The translations under genes and the position numbers were made by a program. A stretch of DNA of 64,000 nt from Corbicula japonica (Eukaryota > Mollusca > Bivalvia > Venerida > Cyrenidae), in assembly GCA_038501625.1 (NCBI GenBank), contig JAZAYU010000261.1, forward strand, positions 651,078 through 715,077. Direction: 5' to 3'. Shown here in pieces: positions 24,857-36,476 of this stretch; the first letter of the stretch is position 1, and each line of letters opens with the position of its first letter. The notes under the pieces are model-generated. The model searched no databases and was not told where the DNA came from. It saw nothing but the letters and a program-made list of their open reading frames with translations.

Positions 24857-25110
24857 TGCATATCAGAAATCTCCACACTCACAAAACACAGCCTCCCCAC
24901 GCAGCGAAAAAGAAGAGAGGAAGACAGAGAGAGAGAGAGAGAGCATGTTTGATATAAGTGTGTCAATTCAAATAGGACGCCACACACAATTAACAAAAAA
25001 GAGAACCGCCTTGGAACGGTCTGTGGCAAAACAAATTGCCACTGGGGGGTTTAAACCAGGTTCTAGGGTTCACCAACCTCACACTTGCCCCGACAGGGTC
25101 TCATATTAAC
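24857..25110 (-). repeat. Dispersed repeat R1 inserted in the duplicated unit
   Basis: Reverse R1 blocks are seen: 'acacagcctccccacgcagc', a GA-rich run, 'accgccttggaacggtctgt', 'ccaggttctagggttcacca' and 'cttgccccgacagggtctca'. Sequence homologous to unit 1 resumes on the far side ('taatatgaa', 'aaacct'), so R1 landed after the 600-bp duplication formed. Confidence 0.7.
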
Positions 25111-26887
25111 AAACAAGTACAAGTTTAATATGAAGTACTCTTGTTTAGTAAAACCTAATAATTTAAATAATCCAACTTGAAACAAAAATAAATAAAGAGT
25201 AGCTGTTGAAATTTACAATTTACCTGAAGAAGAGTAAAAAAAACTCGAAACGCATAGTGAAAGATGGAATTTGTCTTCCTTAATTCATTTATATACAATT
25301 TTAAGTAAAATTTTTCGACTTTATCGATTTGCGGAAAAATGTTATATTGACACTAGGGAAAAGGGATAAGGGGTGCGGGGGTCCTACGAGAATGTATTTT
25401 AATTATCGGTATGTGGTTTCAGGGAAATCATACATCAGATTCTTACATTAAGTAGAATATGTGTACCAGAAATAGAAAAACGAACGGCTGTTTTACAAAT
25501 ACATGTAAGTAAAATGCACATGTAAGAAAAGTCACAAGCACAAAACACAGCCTCCCAAACGACTATTTGTTTAATATTGAAAACAGTTATATTATTTATA
25601 ATGACGAGTACATGTATTAGAATCTCTGGCTACATGTAATGGTCATGTTTGAAGTGTATCAGTAATTTTAAGAATAACTCGGTTTTTATTTAAATTTATT
25701 TATTACGATTAAAAATGAACTTGATGAAAGCAGCATTAAATCCGTAAAACAGCTTTATTGATAAAGATAGATTTAATAGATGAAAGTGGAACTTTGCTTT
25801 GAAAGCCACCAAACACAACCTTGGGCATAAGTTTTCTAGTTAGCCGCTTCTAAAATCTAACCAACAGTTTAAATCAACATCTGGACAGTATAAAGCTCTG
25901 GTCGCTATTACATTCAATCAGATGCTTGAGATTTGAGACTGGTCTCCAAGCTTAGTTTTATGATGTCTGGCCTTGATAAAATCAGAAAGACCATTAGTTA
26001 TTCGCCAGCTTGTACACGAGTTGTAATATGATAGGACAGGAATGGGCAGCACTATTAGTTAACACTTAATCATTCTTTTCAAACGTCAAGATTAATTGAG
26101 TGTAGAGTTAATGGATAATTGCGCTTTTGATAAAGATAAATACATGTGTTGTTTTTTTTTATTTCTTGTAATTGTTATTTGTAATTTAATCTTTTTCCCT
26201 TCTGTTGCCAAGTGCTTATTACCAGTGACGTTGTCATATTTGTTCGTGGTCGTGTTTTCTCAAGTAAAGTGAAAACAAAAATTAGCTTACCAGCTGGTGA
26301 TGGCATATTTTCCACATCGATATTATGATATTATGAAAATATTTATCTAATCTTAGTTGCTTGTTTTCAATCGGTTGACATTTGACCAAAGTATGGACAA
26401 CATGATGTTTACGGATCTCTAATTTCAATTATTCAGTTTCATACAGTCACAATTGGTAATGACAAATAGAAATGGTAATTAAAGTGTTCGTTTAAAAAAA
26501 GTTTGCTAAATCTAATCTAACCGGTAAGTAAAGATTTGTCGCATGATTAAACTGGCAAAAATAAACTTTCCAAAAAAGAACTATATACGTGTAATTACGG
26601 TAGTTATCAAAATGATGACTTACCCTTAGATGTCCAGGTATTTCTTTTTCTCGGTCGATCACGTGGTTCGCTTTAAGTCGGGCACAATTTTAAAATATAT
26701 ACATTTTATTTGAACCAATTAAAATGTAAATTATTCTTTTTTTAAAGCACGCTTTAACAGAACTGAACAGAAAAATATTTTTACACCTCAAGCATACAAT
26801 ATGCACTATGAGAGCTGTTCATTCAATCCATATTTACAAATTACAACAATAAGATCACGCAAAAGCCAAGTAAACAAAATCGCAAAA

Positions 26888-26926
<39 letters not shown>

Positions 26927-26927
26927 G

Positions 26928-26981
<54 letters not shown>

Positions 26982-27303
26982 TAAAAGTAGATATCTAGCA
27001 AGGTAGAAACGTGTGGAATATCTTTGAATTTGATGCATCAACGTGGATTATGGTACTGCTTTGTCGAGACTGGCTGCAAATTACTTAAAAAGAAAGCTAA
27101 CATGTAAAAAAGTACAAATTAAAAAACTGGGTAGAATGATGTAAATAGAAAGAAAGCAGCAGACTGAGTATTTTCCTAATCTTTTACACCTAATGGTGTC
27201 TTGTTGTCAACAAAAACCACAACAAACACCACAACAGAGTAGAGTATGACTTTGAGTGATTAATTAGATATGTTTTATTCAGTTTGATTTATTTTATTTT
27301 CAG
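25111..27303. other. Intron upstream of exon 2
   Basis: It contains an R1 remnant near 25.54 kb (reverse 'aaaacacagcctccc'), one arm of the 5.7-kb fold-back family near 25.93 kb, the CAT/ATT microsatellite and otherwise AT-rich sequence. No further first exon is recognised. Confidence 0.45.
26888..26981. repeat. Compound microsatellite (CAT)n-(ATT)n
   Basis: About 13 CAT repeats run straight into about 18 ATT repeats. The long His/Tyr or Asn/Asp open frames that cover it are artefacts of the repeat. Confidence 0.95.
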
Positions 27304-27362
27304 ACTCAGTGCCGTACTATGATAAGCTGTCTTTCGAAAATTCAAGCTTGGCCGAGGATTCG
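27304..27362 (+). CDS. Gene A exon 2: constant stem-region exon (59 nt)
   Basis: The acceptor 'ttattttattttcag' precedes 59 nt and the donor 'gtaagt' follows. With the single G left by each first exon it encodes 20 residues (DSVPYYDKLSFENSSLAEDS) and ends in phase 0, matching the catalytic exon at 40981. The gene B counterpart at 52212 is also 59 nt, has the same phases and shares Tyr5, Lys8, Ser10, Ser14, Ala17 and Ser20 plus several acidic positions. It would form the start of the lumenal stem after the anchor. No other copy was found between 2.5 and 40 kb. Confidence 0.75.
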
Positions 27363-29599
27363 GTAAGTTTCAAAAATTTATCATACTTTTCGAAAGTCGG
27401 CCGCCTCTAATTGATTGAGCTTCTCCATGTTAGGTTTTACTCTGACACCAAAAACTTCCGTTATGTGTTATCCAGGCAATATTTGCAAATCGGCCAGGGA
27501 AAACTTTTACTTCTTCGAATTCATAAACGCGACGTCATTTGCTATAACGATACAAGATTATAAGAGATTATGAGGGGAAAAAACAATTCTATATATCATA
27601 TACTTACAGGTTCACACCTAGCTGTTAGCATCTTAAACTGGCCCAAAAATAACCATGAATGTTAGAGAATACTTGTCAGTTTGGTATGAAATCAATGTGC
27701 AATCGGTTTATTCGTTTCATTTAGATCTTTTCATGAACTATATAATTATACTTACAAACACTATTTTTATGTATTGTGGTTAACGTCATAATTTATGACA
27801 CCAAGGACTGCACTACTGACAGGAAAATAAATACAAAATGAAAAAAAAAACAAAAACAAACAACAACAACAACAATAAAATGACAAAAAGTCTTGTAGAG
27901 ATGACCAACATGCAATGAATTCTTTTATTGTTAAACTATTATAAATCCATCTTTGGAATAAACAATTATTCAGTTGTATTCAGTATTTCATCTGATATGC
28001 ATATTGACATTAAATTTGGAGTTTCAGATGTTTTATTTGGTTTATTATTGAGAATCATGCGCAATTACTTTGCTTTTGCAAAGAAATGTTACCAAAGTAT
28101 AGTTTGAATGAAAACATTACAATCGTAAAACTACATTTTGGTTAGTTGTACAAGAGTTGCTGTATCAAATGCAGATACAAATTTGTATAAAAATGATGAC
28201 TCGCATGATTTAGTTTCTACAAATCGTGATAATTTTTGGTCCAGGCAAACTTCCTTATCATACTGAATGGAACACGATATTAAAATGTCACAACATGATA
28301 ACAGTAATCAAGATCCTGACTGCAGTTGTCACACACCTATCTACCATTTTCGTTTTTATACAATCATATCGTCAACAATCTACACTGTACATGTACAAAG
28401 CTTAACTCAAATACTAAGTGCGTGGAAAGCTGTGGAAAGCTGTTTTGATGGTATCAATCTTAAAATGGAATAGCTGAATCTTTATTCTAACCAAAACATA
28501 TTCAAATTCGAATAATGTCACCCGTTTATTTGATCATCCGGATGATAAAAAGGATTATAATAATAGGAGTCACTTAAATCCTGAGTACGCGGCGGCGTGT
28601 CTTTTTGCCAAATGAATAATGTCTCCACTAATTATAATTCGAATTTGTGGAAAAATTGTTGGAAAAGGTAGTGTTTCAGTATCATTAAAAAGCAATTGTC
28701 TTTACATGATTATCCAACTGTCCATCCAACACAAGCAAACAGAAAGACTACCTGCTTACAACGGGGCTAAGTACTGCATCTTGATTAGCGGGACAGATCC
28801 AAACCATGTTATAAAAAATACATCGCCGAGTATTCGAATACACGAATAGTAAACCATCGTGTCACAACGTGGAGCTCTATTCCCAAGGAGGTACAAGCAC
28901 ATCAAATACATCTTCCATTGTAGTTTCTTGCGTTGTATTTGTAGACGTGCACCGAATACAGCTCTACGGGCATCTGTATTCAAAGGAAAGTAAACTGGGA
29001 ATTGTAAATTAGGAAGAATCTTTATACGGTACATGATGTAAACAATTCATATATATTATTGTCAATGTATTATTCTTTTCATGGTCATGCTTAGCTTTTC
29101 CTGTGCATGCAGTTCTTTAAGGTAATTAAATCCCTCACCCAAACAGCCACCTAGAAGATTAATAGAGATATATATTTATAATAAGACTTAATTAAAAGTA
29201 ATGACACCGAAAACAACAACAACAAAAAAAGCTCAAAATGAGAATCTGAGAGATGTTGGGAAACTGCCTTGGAACAGTAAGTAACAAAACATTACTGTCA
29301 CCAGGGATTACGTTTATGCACAAATCCAGCCAAGTAACATATTTTAACATATTAAGAGCAACAAGAATGTGCAATATTTTACAATTAAAGTAATTGATAT
29401 CAAAACATGAACAAACTTTTCAAAGTCCTGCTTTGAATTAAATGCATTTGTTGTATCTGCGATATTCTTCAGATATTTCATATACCCAGTAAATGCAATT
29501 TATTAGGAAACTACACCTTAATTGGTCACTTTTGCCTTAAGTTATATTACAAACCTACTCTTATAAAAACCTTATAAATCTTTAAATCTTTAAATCTTA

Positions 29600-29815
29600 T
29601 TTAAACCCCCAGTGGCAATTTGTTTTGCCACTGACCGTTCCAAGGCGGTATCCCCAAAGGTTCTCTTGTTTATTAATTGTTTGTGGCGTCCTATTTGAAT
29701 TGACATACATATATAAAACATGCGCTCTCTCTATCTTCCTCTCTTCTTTTTCGCTGCGTGGGGAGGCTGTGTTTTTTGAGTGTGGAGATTCCTGATATGC
29801 ATATGTAGCTTTTTT
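29600..29815 (+). repeat. Dispersed repeat R1, well-preserved 3' half
   Basis: It is one of the cleaner copies: 'cccccagtggcaatttgttt', 'tgccactgaccgttccaagg', 'gctgcgtggggaggctgtgt' and 'cctgatatgcatat'. A reverse R1 scrap ('gccttggaacagtaagt') lies at about 29.27 kb. Confidence 0.65.
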
Positions 29816-32800
29816 ATTCAATTGTTCTGTTTTAATAGGATTACTCATGAGTAAAAAGGTGTAAATCCTTATTGATTAACAACATTTTTTTGTTTTTACA
29901 AAATCGATTTAAAGCATCAAATTTTATTATAAACTCCTTTTCGATTTAAGAATGTTCTAACTTTGAGCCTGCGGTGTAAATAAATATTATTCGACTGATT
30001 TAAGAAAATAATTAAAAATAAGATAAAAAATACATTCAATTTGAATAATTGATTTCAAGACAAAGGACGTCATTTCAAACTCTCTCTACACATAGGAAAG
30101 AAACGAAACTATCATACATTGTAAACATATACACTTGATGACCAATTACAACATTGTAGACCTAAGTGCAATAAATACTCCGGTGTGCAATTTACCATTT
30201 GGAAAGGAAACCACAGGGATAATGCTTCTACTGGGAGTACTTTAGTTTTGTTGAACATCCGTGCATCCATTTCCATAAAAACCTTTTAACAAATTAATTC
30301 GCTTAACACATCTGATTTGATCTAACCATGGTCATATTAATTCCATACTGACTTTTCCTTGCTACAAAAGTATTGTTTGCCCTGAAACAGTCTATTTTAT
30401 GAAGAAATTACATTTAGAGGGCGCCTTAACATACCCGTGAGACACTGAAAGGGATATCATGCTTTCCAACCATTTAACTGAAAATGGAAAAGTGTATCCA
30501 TAATAACAGAAACATCAAATGATATCGAAAACGTTGAAATAAATCATTCATTAAAGAGACAATTTTCACATCAGAGGAAAATCAAACGAAATAACTTATC
30601 TTAAAAACCACCAAAGCTAACCATACAGATTTCCATATAAATTGGCATAATTATTAAATTCTCCCTCTGGCCTTTCATCTTTTGTTGTCGTCGTCCATTG
30701 TCTTTTGGAATTCGGAAATTATTAAGCTGGTCTCCTGGTTTGTTAAGTGTCATGCTTGATATGTATAACATAAATTATTACAAATAATAATTGTGTTGAG
30801 ATATTTAAAGTTGAACATAGTTAGGTTATTCTAAAATGCGATTTCCAGGAGCGGGGATAAGTGCTGTTCGTAATAAATGAAAACCGATGTTTTCATAATC
30901 TGTTTAGCCTAGCAAAAATGCTTCGCAGTATCTTTAACAGGTTAATAGGGTTATATTTAATATTTCTTGTGATTCGATTACTACGATACCTAGCCGGCAC
31001 TTGATATTAATCACCATCGTTTCAACTGAATATGGGGAATCTCAAAGTTCGTGTTAATTTTAAACACAAAAAACATTTGAAAGGGTATCATTCAGAGAGG
31101 TCACATATGGCGATTTTGCTCACGATTTGTTTTTGTTTTGCAATCAAATACGCTAAGCGTAGAGTTTTGAGTGTGTTCTCTAATTGTTAGTAAAAGCATA
31201 GGGCATTATTAACTTTGCTATTATGAGTGTATGCAGCTTCGCATTTAGTTTTCCGTTGTTGTAACTATACATAAATACTGATCCAAAATGAAAATTTGAC
31301 AGAAATAACATGTGCAATTCTTTTGCCAATATGCTTATCTAAAAAAGTCATTTCAGTTTCTATCGATTTAAGAAAAGAAAAAAGCGTTGGATTGTGTTCT
31401 TTCTTTAATTCAGAGGGGGGATATTTGCCGGAACGGATATTAATGTAACTGTAGCTTATTTCTTTGCAACAGTGGACTTAAAAGATGTTGTTTTCCTTCT
31501 ATACATGTCATACACTTCTAAATATAATCGTGAAATACTCTGTTTAAGACTTTTGTTTTAAAAAATGATCGATATTGTCATTATTTACGAAATATTAGAT
31601 GACCTTCACCATCTTCCAGCTTTATCAAATGTCCAGATAATATTATGTGCAAATACCACAAATGAAATGAATGATAAAATAAAGCACCACTGAACACAAT
31701 TTTTAATTTTTGAAAACTGGTAAGTTTTCATTTTGCTCAGTATAATATTATAACAAAACAAGAAAGTTGTCAATTTAGCTGTCAAACATCGATTACAAAA
31801 TCGTCATCAATGCTTCATCTCCGCAAAGTGCAAGTGGATATTCTAGTGTATATGTACATGCTATCTGAAGTTTTTATGCTTTCTTTAACGAACACCAAAA
31901 TTCACCTCGCGTTAAGTTCGCTGAGAAGTTTATATTTCACACTTTGTTCATCTTTTTCTTTTAGTTAGTACTATTCGGAAAAATAATGAATTTCTGATTT
32001 TTAAAGAACAAATAAACCCCGTTTGACAAGTCGGATTGTGTATGAGGCATTCAAGTTACTGGTCTTTCAAAATAAGTAATCAAAGGACTGGAGGTACTGA
32101 TGGGTCGGCCATCAAAACACAATTGAAAAGCAATGGATTTTTGGATTTGATTAAGTTGGACCAGAAATAAACTTTCGTCTCAAGAACGGGGAACAATTTA
32201 TTTTATGTCCTCTGAGACACAGATCTTCGACCCCAAAAACAATTAATGTCCAATTAACAAGTCAAGACAAATATTGTTATCAAGTTTGCAGACGTGGTGA
32301 CATGGAAAGCGAACCTGGTGGTAGGACAATATGTCTAAAGACATAATTAGAATTTGATTGGACTTGTAGACGATAATATGAAATTGACCAATCAAAATTA
32401 AGTGAAGGATATCATACTTCATATATCATATGGTCAACAGTGAAACAAAGCTGGTCAAAGTACTCACACAACGCTTTATTTAAAGGTATTACTCCTTTCG
32501 GTCTTGCATTTTGCATTTAGACTGACTTTTTAATTTTTCATTTTATCAATGAGAGTGTAATGACAAATGGAATATTACCTTAATGGCGTGAATACTTTTG
32601 TAAAGTTTGGAAGAATCCTGTGAGCAGTTGTTTGCAAGCGCAGTATCATTAGACAGCACCTAAAATTCTGAGTTGAGATACGGTGACACCAATGACAGAA
32701 AAAAGTAGCTAAGCTAGTCATAATCTTTGAATATTCAAACTTGAAATCGACAAATAGAATTGGGTAACATGATTTAAAATAATACTACAAGTGACACTAT

Positions 32801-33262
32801 GTTTTTTTTTCAATGGTTCTTTCATTCAGCAAATAATGTTCAAACACACAATTACACTGATGCTTTTTTGTCAACTGATGTTTTTTCAATGAGGTGCACA
32901 TTAAAACGTTTTGGTTATATTTTATATAAATTGTCTCCATTTCACATCCACTATTTGTATCGACATTTGTGATTTTTTTTATTCTTGTCCATTACAAAAG
33001 CAGCATGCTCCATTGCAGGAATTAGTGGCAATTTAAAGGCTGTATGCTCCCTCAGACAGTCATAGACAGAATTGTCAAACTGGTCTCCTCACAGCATTCC
33101 ATGTAAAGCTGTTATCCTGAAATATTAATTTTAACAAATAACCTATTTATATTGAAGTTGTAATGATTTTAGCTGAAGTGTCTTTGTTTTCCTTAAGTTA
33201 AGGGTAATTTTGGTTATTAATTGCCAGAATCCACCAAAAAGTTACACTAGATGGGTGCTCAC

Positions 33263-33672
33263 TTGTGTCGCCCTGGGAACTAGATCAGGTTAAAAATGCA
33301 AGAACAAGAAAGGGAATAACCCCATCTTGACATAAAGAACTTGGAGTCATGATGAGTGTGTTGTCATGAGCAATATAATTTGAAAGTTTGATGTAGAAAC
33401 ATTAAGAAAAGGCAAAGTTATAGTCAACATTAAGTTTTTCTGTTAAAATAAAAGTACAAAAAGGGATTAACTCCATCAAATGTGACCTTGACCTGAAAAT
33501 TAACATCAGCTCAAGCATGTTGTTACAAACAATATAATTTGAAAATTTCATGAAGAAATATTAAGAAATGGCAAAGTTATAACCAACATTAATTTTTTGG
33601 GACAGATGGACAGATGGACGGACAGACAAAGTGATCCCTATGTATTGCCTTTTCTTCGAAAGGGCGACACAA
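33263..33672. mobile_element. Short non-autonomous element with 12-bp inverted ends
   Basis: The left end TTGTGTCGCCCT is exactly complementary to the right end AGGGCGACACAA. Inside, a block of roughly 160-170 bp ('caatataatttgaaa' ... 'ggcaaagttata') is present twice. The right side has 'gacagatggacagatggacg' steps. No target duplication is evident. Confidence 0.5.
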
Positions 33673-33739
33673 AAATGACCCTTTTGATTCAGCAGCTTGT
33701 GGACACCTGGAAAACAATAGATCAGTATCAGCAAGAACA

Positions 33740-36210
33740 ACTTTGGTGTCTGATCTGGATCTGATTGGAATCTACACTGTTTGCATATTTGTAAGAAATA
33801 GCCTCATGAAGCTTATTATGAACCGTGTAGATCCTGTTAAGACTGCACAGATATGCCTGCTGATCCGGATATACACTGGTCACTCATGTCATGTATTCAT
33901 GGAAGAAAGGGGCAAAAACAACACAGTAACTTTTATATAGGATGATTAATTTTCTTGTGAACTGAGGTCTCACAAGTCAACACATACATACAAACACAAT
34001 TTTATGTTTTCTTGTTACAAGATACAAAAATACAAATACCGACATATACAGATATATTTAGTGTGTCTCTATCATACATTCATGCAGCTTTATTAAAGAA
34101 AATAAAAAAATGCAAACCGTGTCTTCATTTTCTACAGTAACATTCACATTCTGCTCCCTAATGTTCTACCAATTCTGCAGACATTTCAAGTCCACAGCTT
34201 TCACTAAACTGATGATACACATGGCTGAAAATAAATGTTGTATTTTAAATCAAAACAAATAACCCAAATCAAGTTCACTGTACTTTTTGTTACTTATTAA
34301 GTTGTACATAAATTGATGTTGCAGGTTAACAGTTAACAGATTACACTGTTGTCATAATTCATTTTAAGGTAATTTTTTTTATAAATATCACACAAGCGGT
34401 TTTTTCTGATGTAGGCTTCATGCCATCTTCAATTCCTATAGGCTCATACACAATTTATCCCATTTAACCTTTTCCTCCATGTATATGCCTTTATGGCATG
34501 GGTGATCAGTGTAAATGTAGATCTACACTAGTCAAAAGTTCTAAGTGCACACTTGATAAATGTTAATTTTTCCAATAACTTGATTGAATCTTTCAAAATA
34601 GTGTAAATTACAATGAAGAAGAATCAATATTCTATTAAAGCACACCAAAAATTTTAAGTCTGCTTCACCAGATTAAAAAATAATAATATTTTAGCTCACT
34701 TGTTCTCAGAAAGCAATTCTCAAGTTAATTATCATTGCATCGGCTAACATTTGTGATCGTTTTCTCATCTCTGTATAATTTAAATTTCATGCAGATTTAA
34801 AGGAAATACTGTAGTTTGCCATTCCATTGCACTGAAATAGCTTTCTGTAGCTTTGTAATGGTCTGCTGGGCACGATGAGTCAACACACTCAACTTTATTT
34901 TATCCATTACGTTTTTACAGGATTTCAAGGAGAAAATTCCATTTTTCACACAATGTTTTGTGCCAAAAGCTTTTGAATTGTCTAGCAGTTTGGGATGATA
35001 CAATTTTCTATGATAGATGTGTAACAGCCTTTCCAAACGAAAAAAATGTATTCATTTCGATAAAATTGACCAGTTTTCGGATACGCCTTTTGACCGAATA
35101 AGCGTCATTTTCGAATAATTCGATTTTGAATTTTATTGAATTTCTATAAATTTTAGTTTTAAATTTTTATTTATTGGACACTTATCCAACAAATAATAAA
35201 CTAATTTTTTCGATTTTACGTTGTTTTACGTAAATATTTAATGACGTAATTGAGTAACATCAGCGTTCAACGTAAGCAACGTAATCAATCTAGAAAATAA
35301 TATCGTTTGATTTTATTCTTAAATTAATAAAATATGCAAAAATAAGGTATTTCTTTTGCATTTACGAAAACCGTCAAGATTTTTTTACAACAAATTTGAA
35401 GTTGTGCCTGTGAAAAGAATTTTGACGGCAATGTCGTTGTCTGCTGACGTCAACCGTTCCATGGTTACAATTTGTTGGTGTGTTTTTCGTGTTTGTCTTG
35501 AGTCGGTGAACATGTGAAAAACAAAAACGATTGTAAAAAAATAAATTTCGCTTGCCGCACGGGGATAATGCATAAAAAACGTATGCCGACGTGGATGTCG
35601 TAAAACGTAAAACATATGCACGGTTTTCAAAAAATTATTGTTGTTTGATCATTATTAACATTAAGTCAAACTTTCATTCAATTTGAATAAGTTTACTTTA
35701 AGATATTCAAAATTGAAAAGTGTGCACTTGGAACTTTTGACCAGTGTAGATCAGCCGACACATCCATAATGCCTGATTAGGATCTAAACTGTTAGCCTTT
35801 TTATTCAATAGGTTATTTCTGACCACAATGTGACCAGTGCAGATCCAGATCAGATCTGCCATCTGATCTGGATCTCTACACTGGTTGCAAAGTCATGAAA
35901 ATGTGTATATATGTAGTAAAGGGTTAATTATTACAAAAAACACACCTGCATTTTTATACTTCATTTCACTCGATGGATACACCTTTTAACACATGAGCAA
36001 CTATTGTAGATCTAGATGCTGACACATCTCCTTCCAGTTTAAAAGAGCTTTAAATGTATCTAATGAACAGAGTAGATACAGATCAGACCACAAAATGTCT
36101 GATGTGCCAGCTGGTCTGGAGCTACATCTGTGCTATCTCTATCTGATGTGGATTTACACTGGTTGCCCATGTGGTAAAATGGCGTGTAAATGGAGTAAAG
36201 GGTCAAGTTA
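33740..36210. repeat. Scattered copies of a 'ctgatctggatct...acactgg' repeat
   Basis: Related segments occur near 33743, 33855, 35843 and 36100 ('tctgatctggatctctacac', 'tggttgc', 'catgtcatgtatt'). They look like pieces of one old repeat split by the 34.5-35.75 kb element. Confidence 0.4.
34520..35752. mobile_element. 1.2-kb element with about 35-bp terminal inverted repeats
   Basis: The left end 'gatctacactagtcaaaagt' then 'tctaagtgcacactt' pairs with the right end 'aagtgtgcacttggaacttt' then 'tgaccagtgtagatc', with two mismatches. No transposase ORF is evident; the minus-strand frames inside (79 and 81 codons) show no known domain. The target duplication is not clear. This is probably a non-autonomous DNA transposon. 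Confidence 0.55.
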
Positions 36211-36365
36211 TTAACCATGAAAGTGGAAACAGCATTGGATTTTTGAGACACATTCATATGAGATTAACCTACGTAATAAACGAATAAGCAACCACAAGAA
36301 CCCATCGTGTTAGTTCAAGGTGGCCCACAGATGAATATTATTAAATATAATGTTAATAATCAAGT

Positions 36366-36476
36366 GAATTCAAGTTGACCTTGTTATTGGGTCAAGGGTA
36401 GTCATATATGCCTGAGGCAGAAGGCCGAGGGTAAATATGACAGCCCGTGGCCCAATAACATGGTCAAATTCATATG
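36366..36476. repeat. Fold-back repeat with 'attgggtcaa' arms
   Basis: Two arms of about 42 bp ('gaccttgttattgggtcaag' versus 'tggcccaataacatggtc') flank a loop reading 'gcctgaggcagaaggccgag'. The following 'actgggccaatacagg' repeats resemble those at 56.48-56.56 kb. Confidence 0.55.

Noticed and set aside
26801..27041. Open frames with His/Tyr and Asn/Asp runs on both strands
   Set aside because: They are translations of the CAT/ATT microsatellite and have no other protein features.
28619..28849. Possible extra first exon: ATG followed by 16 codons to a Lys-Gly phase-1 GT
   Set aside because: The segment is too short and too polar for an anchor, it lies downstream of exon 2, and the donor (gtagtg) is weak.
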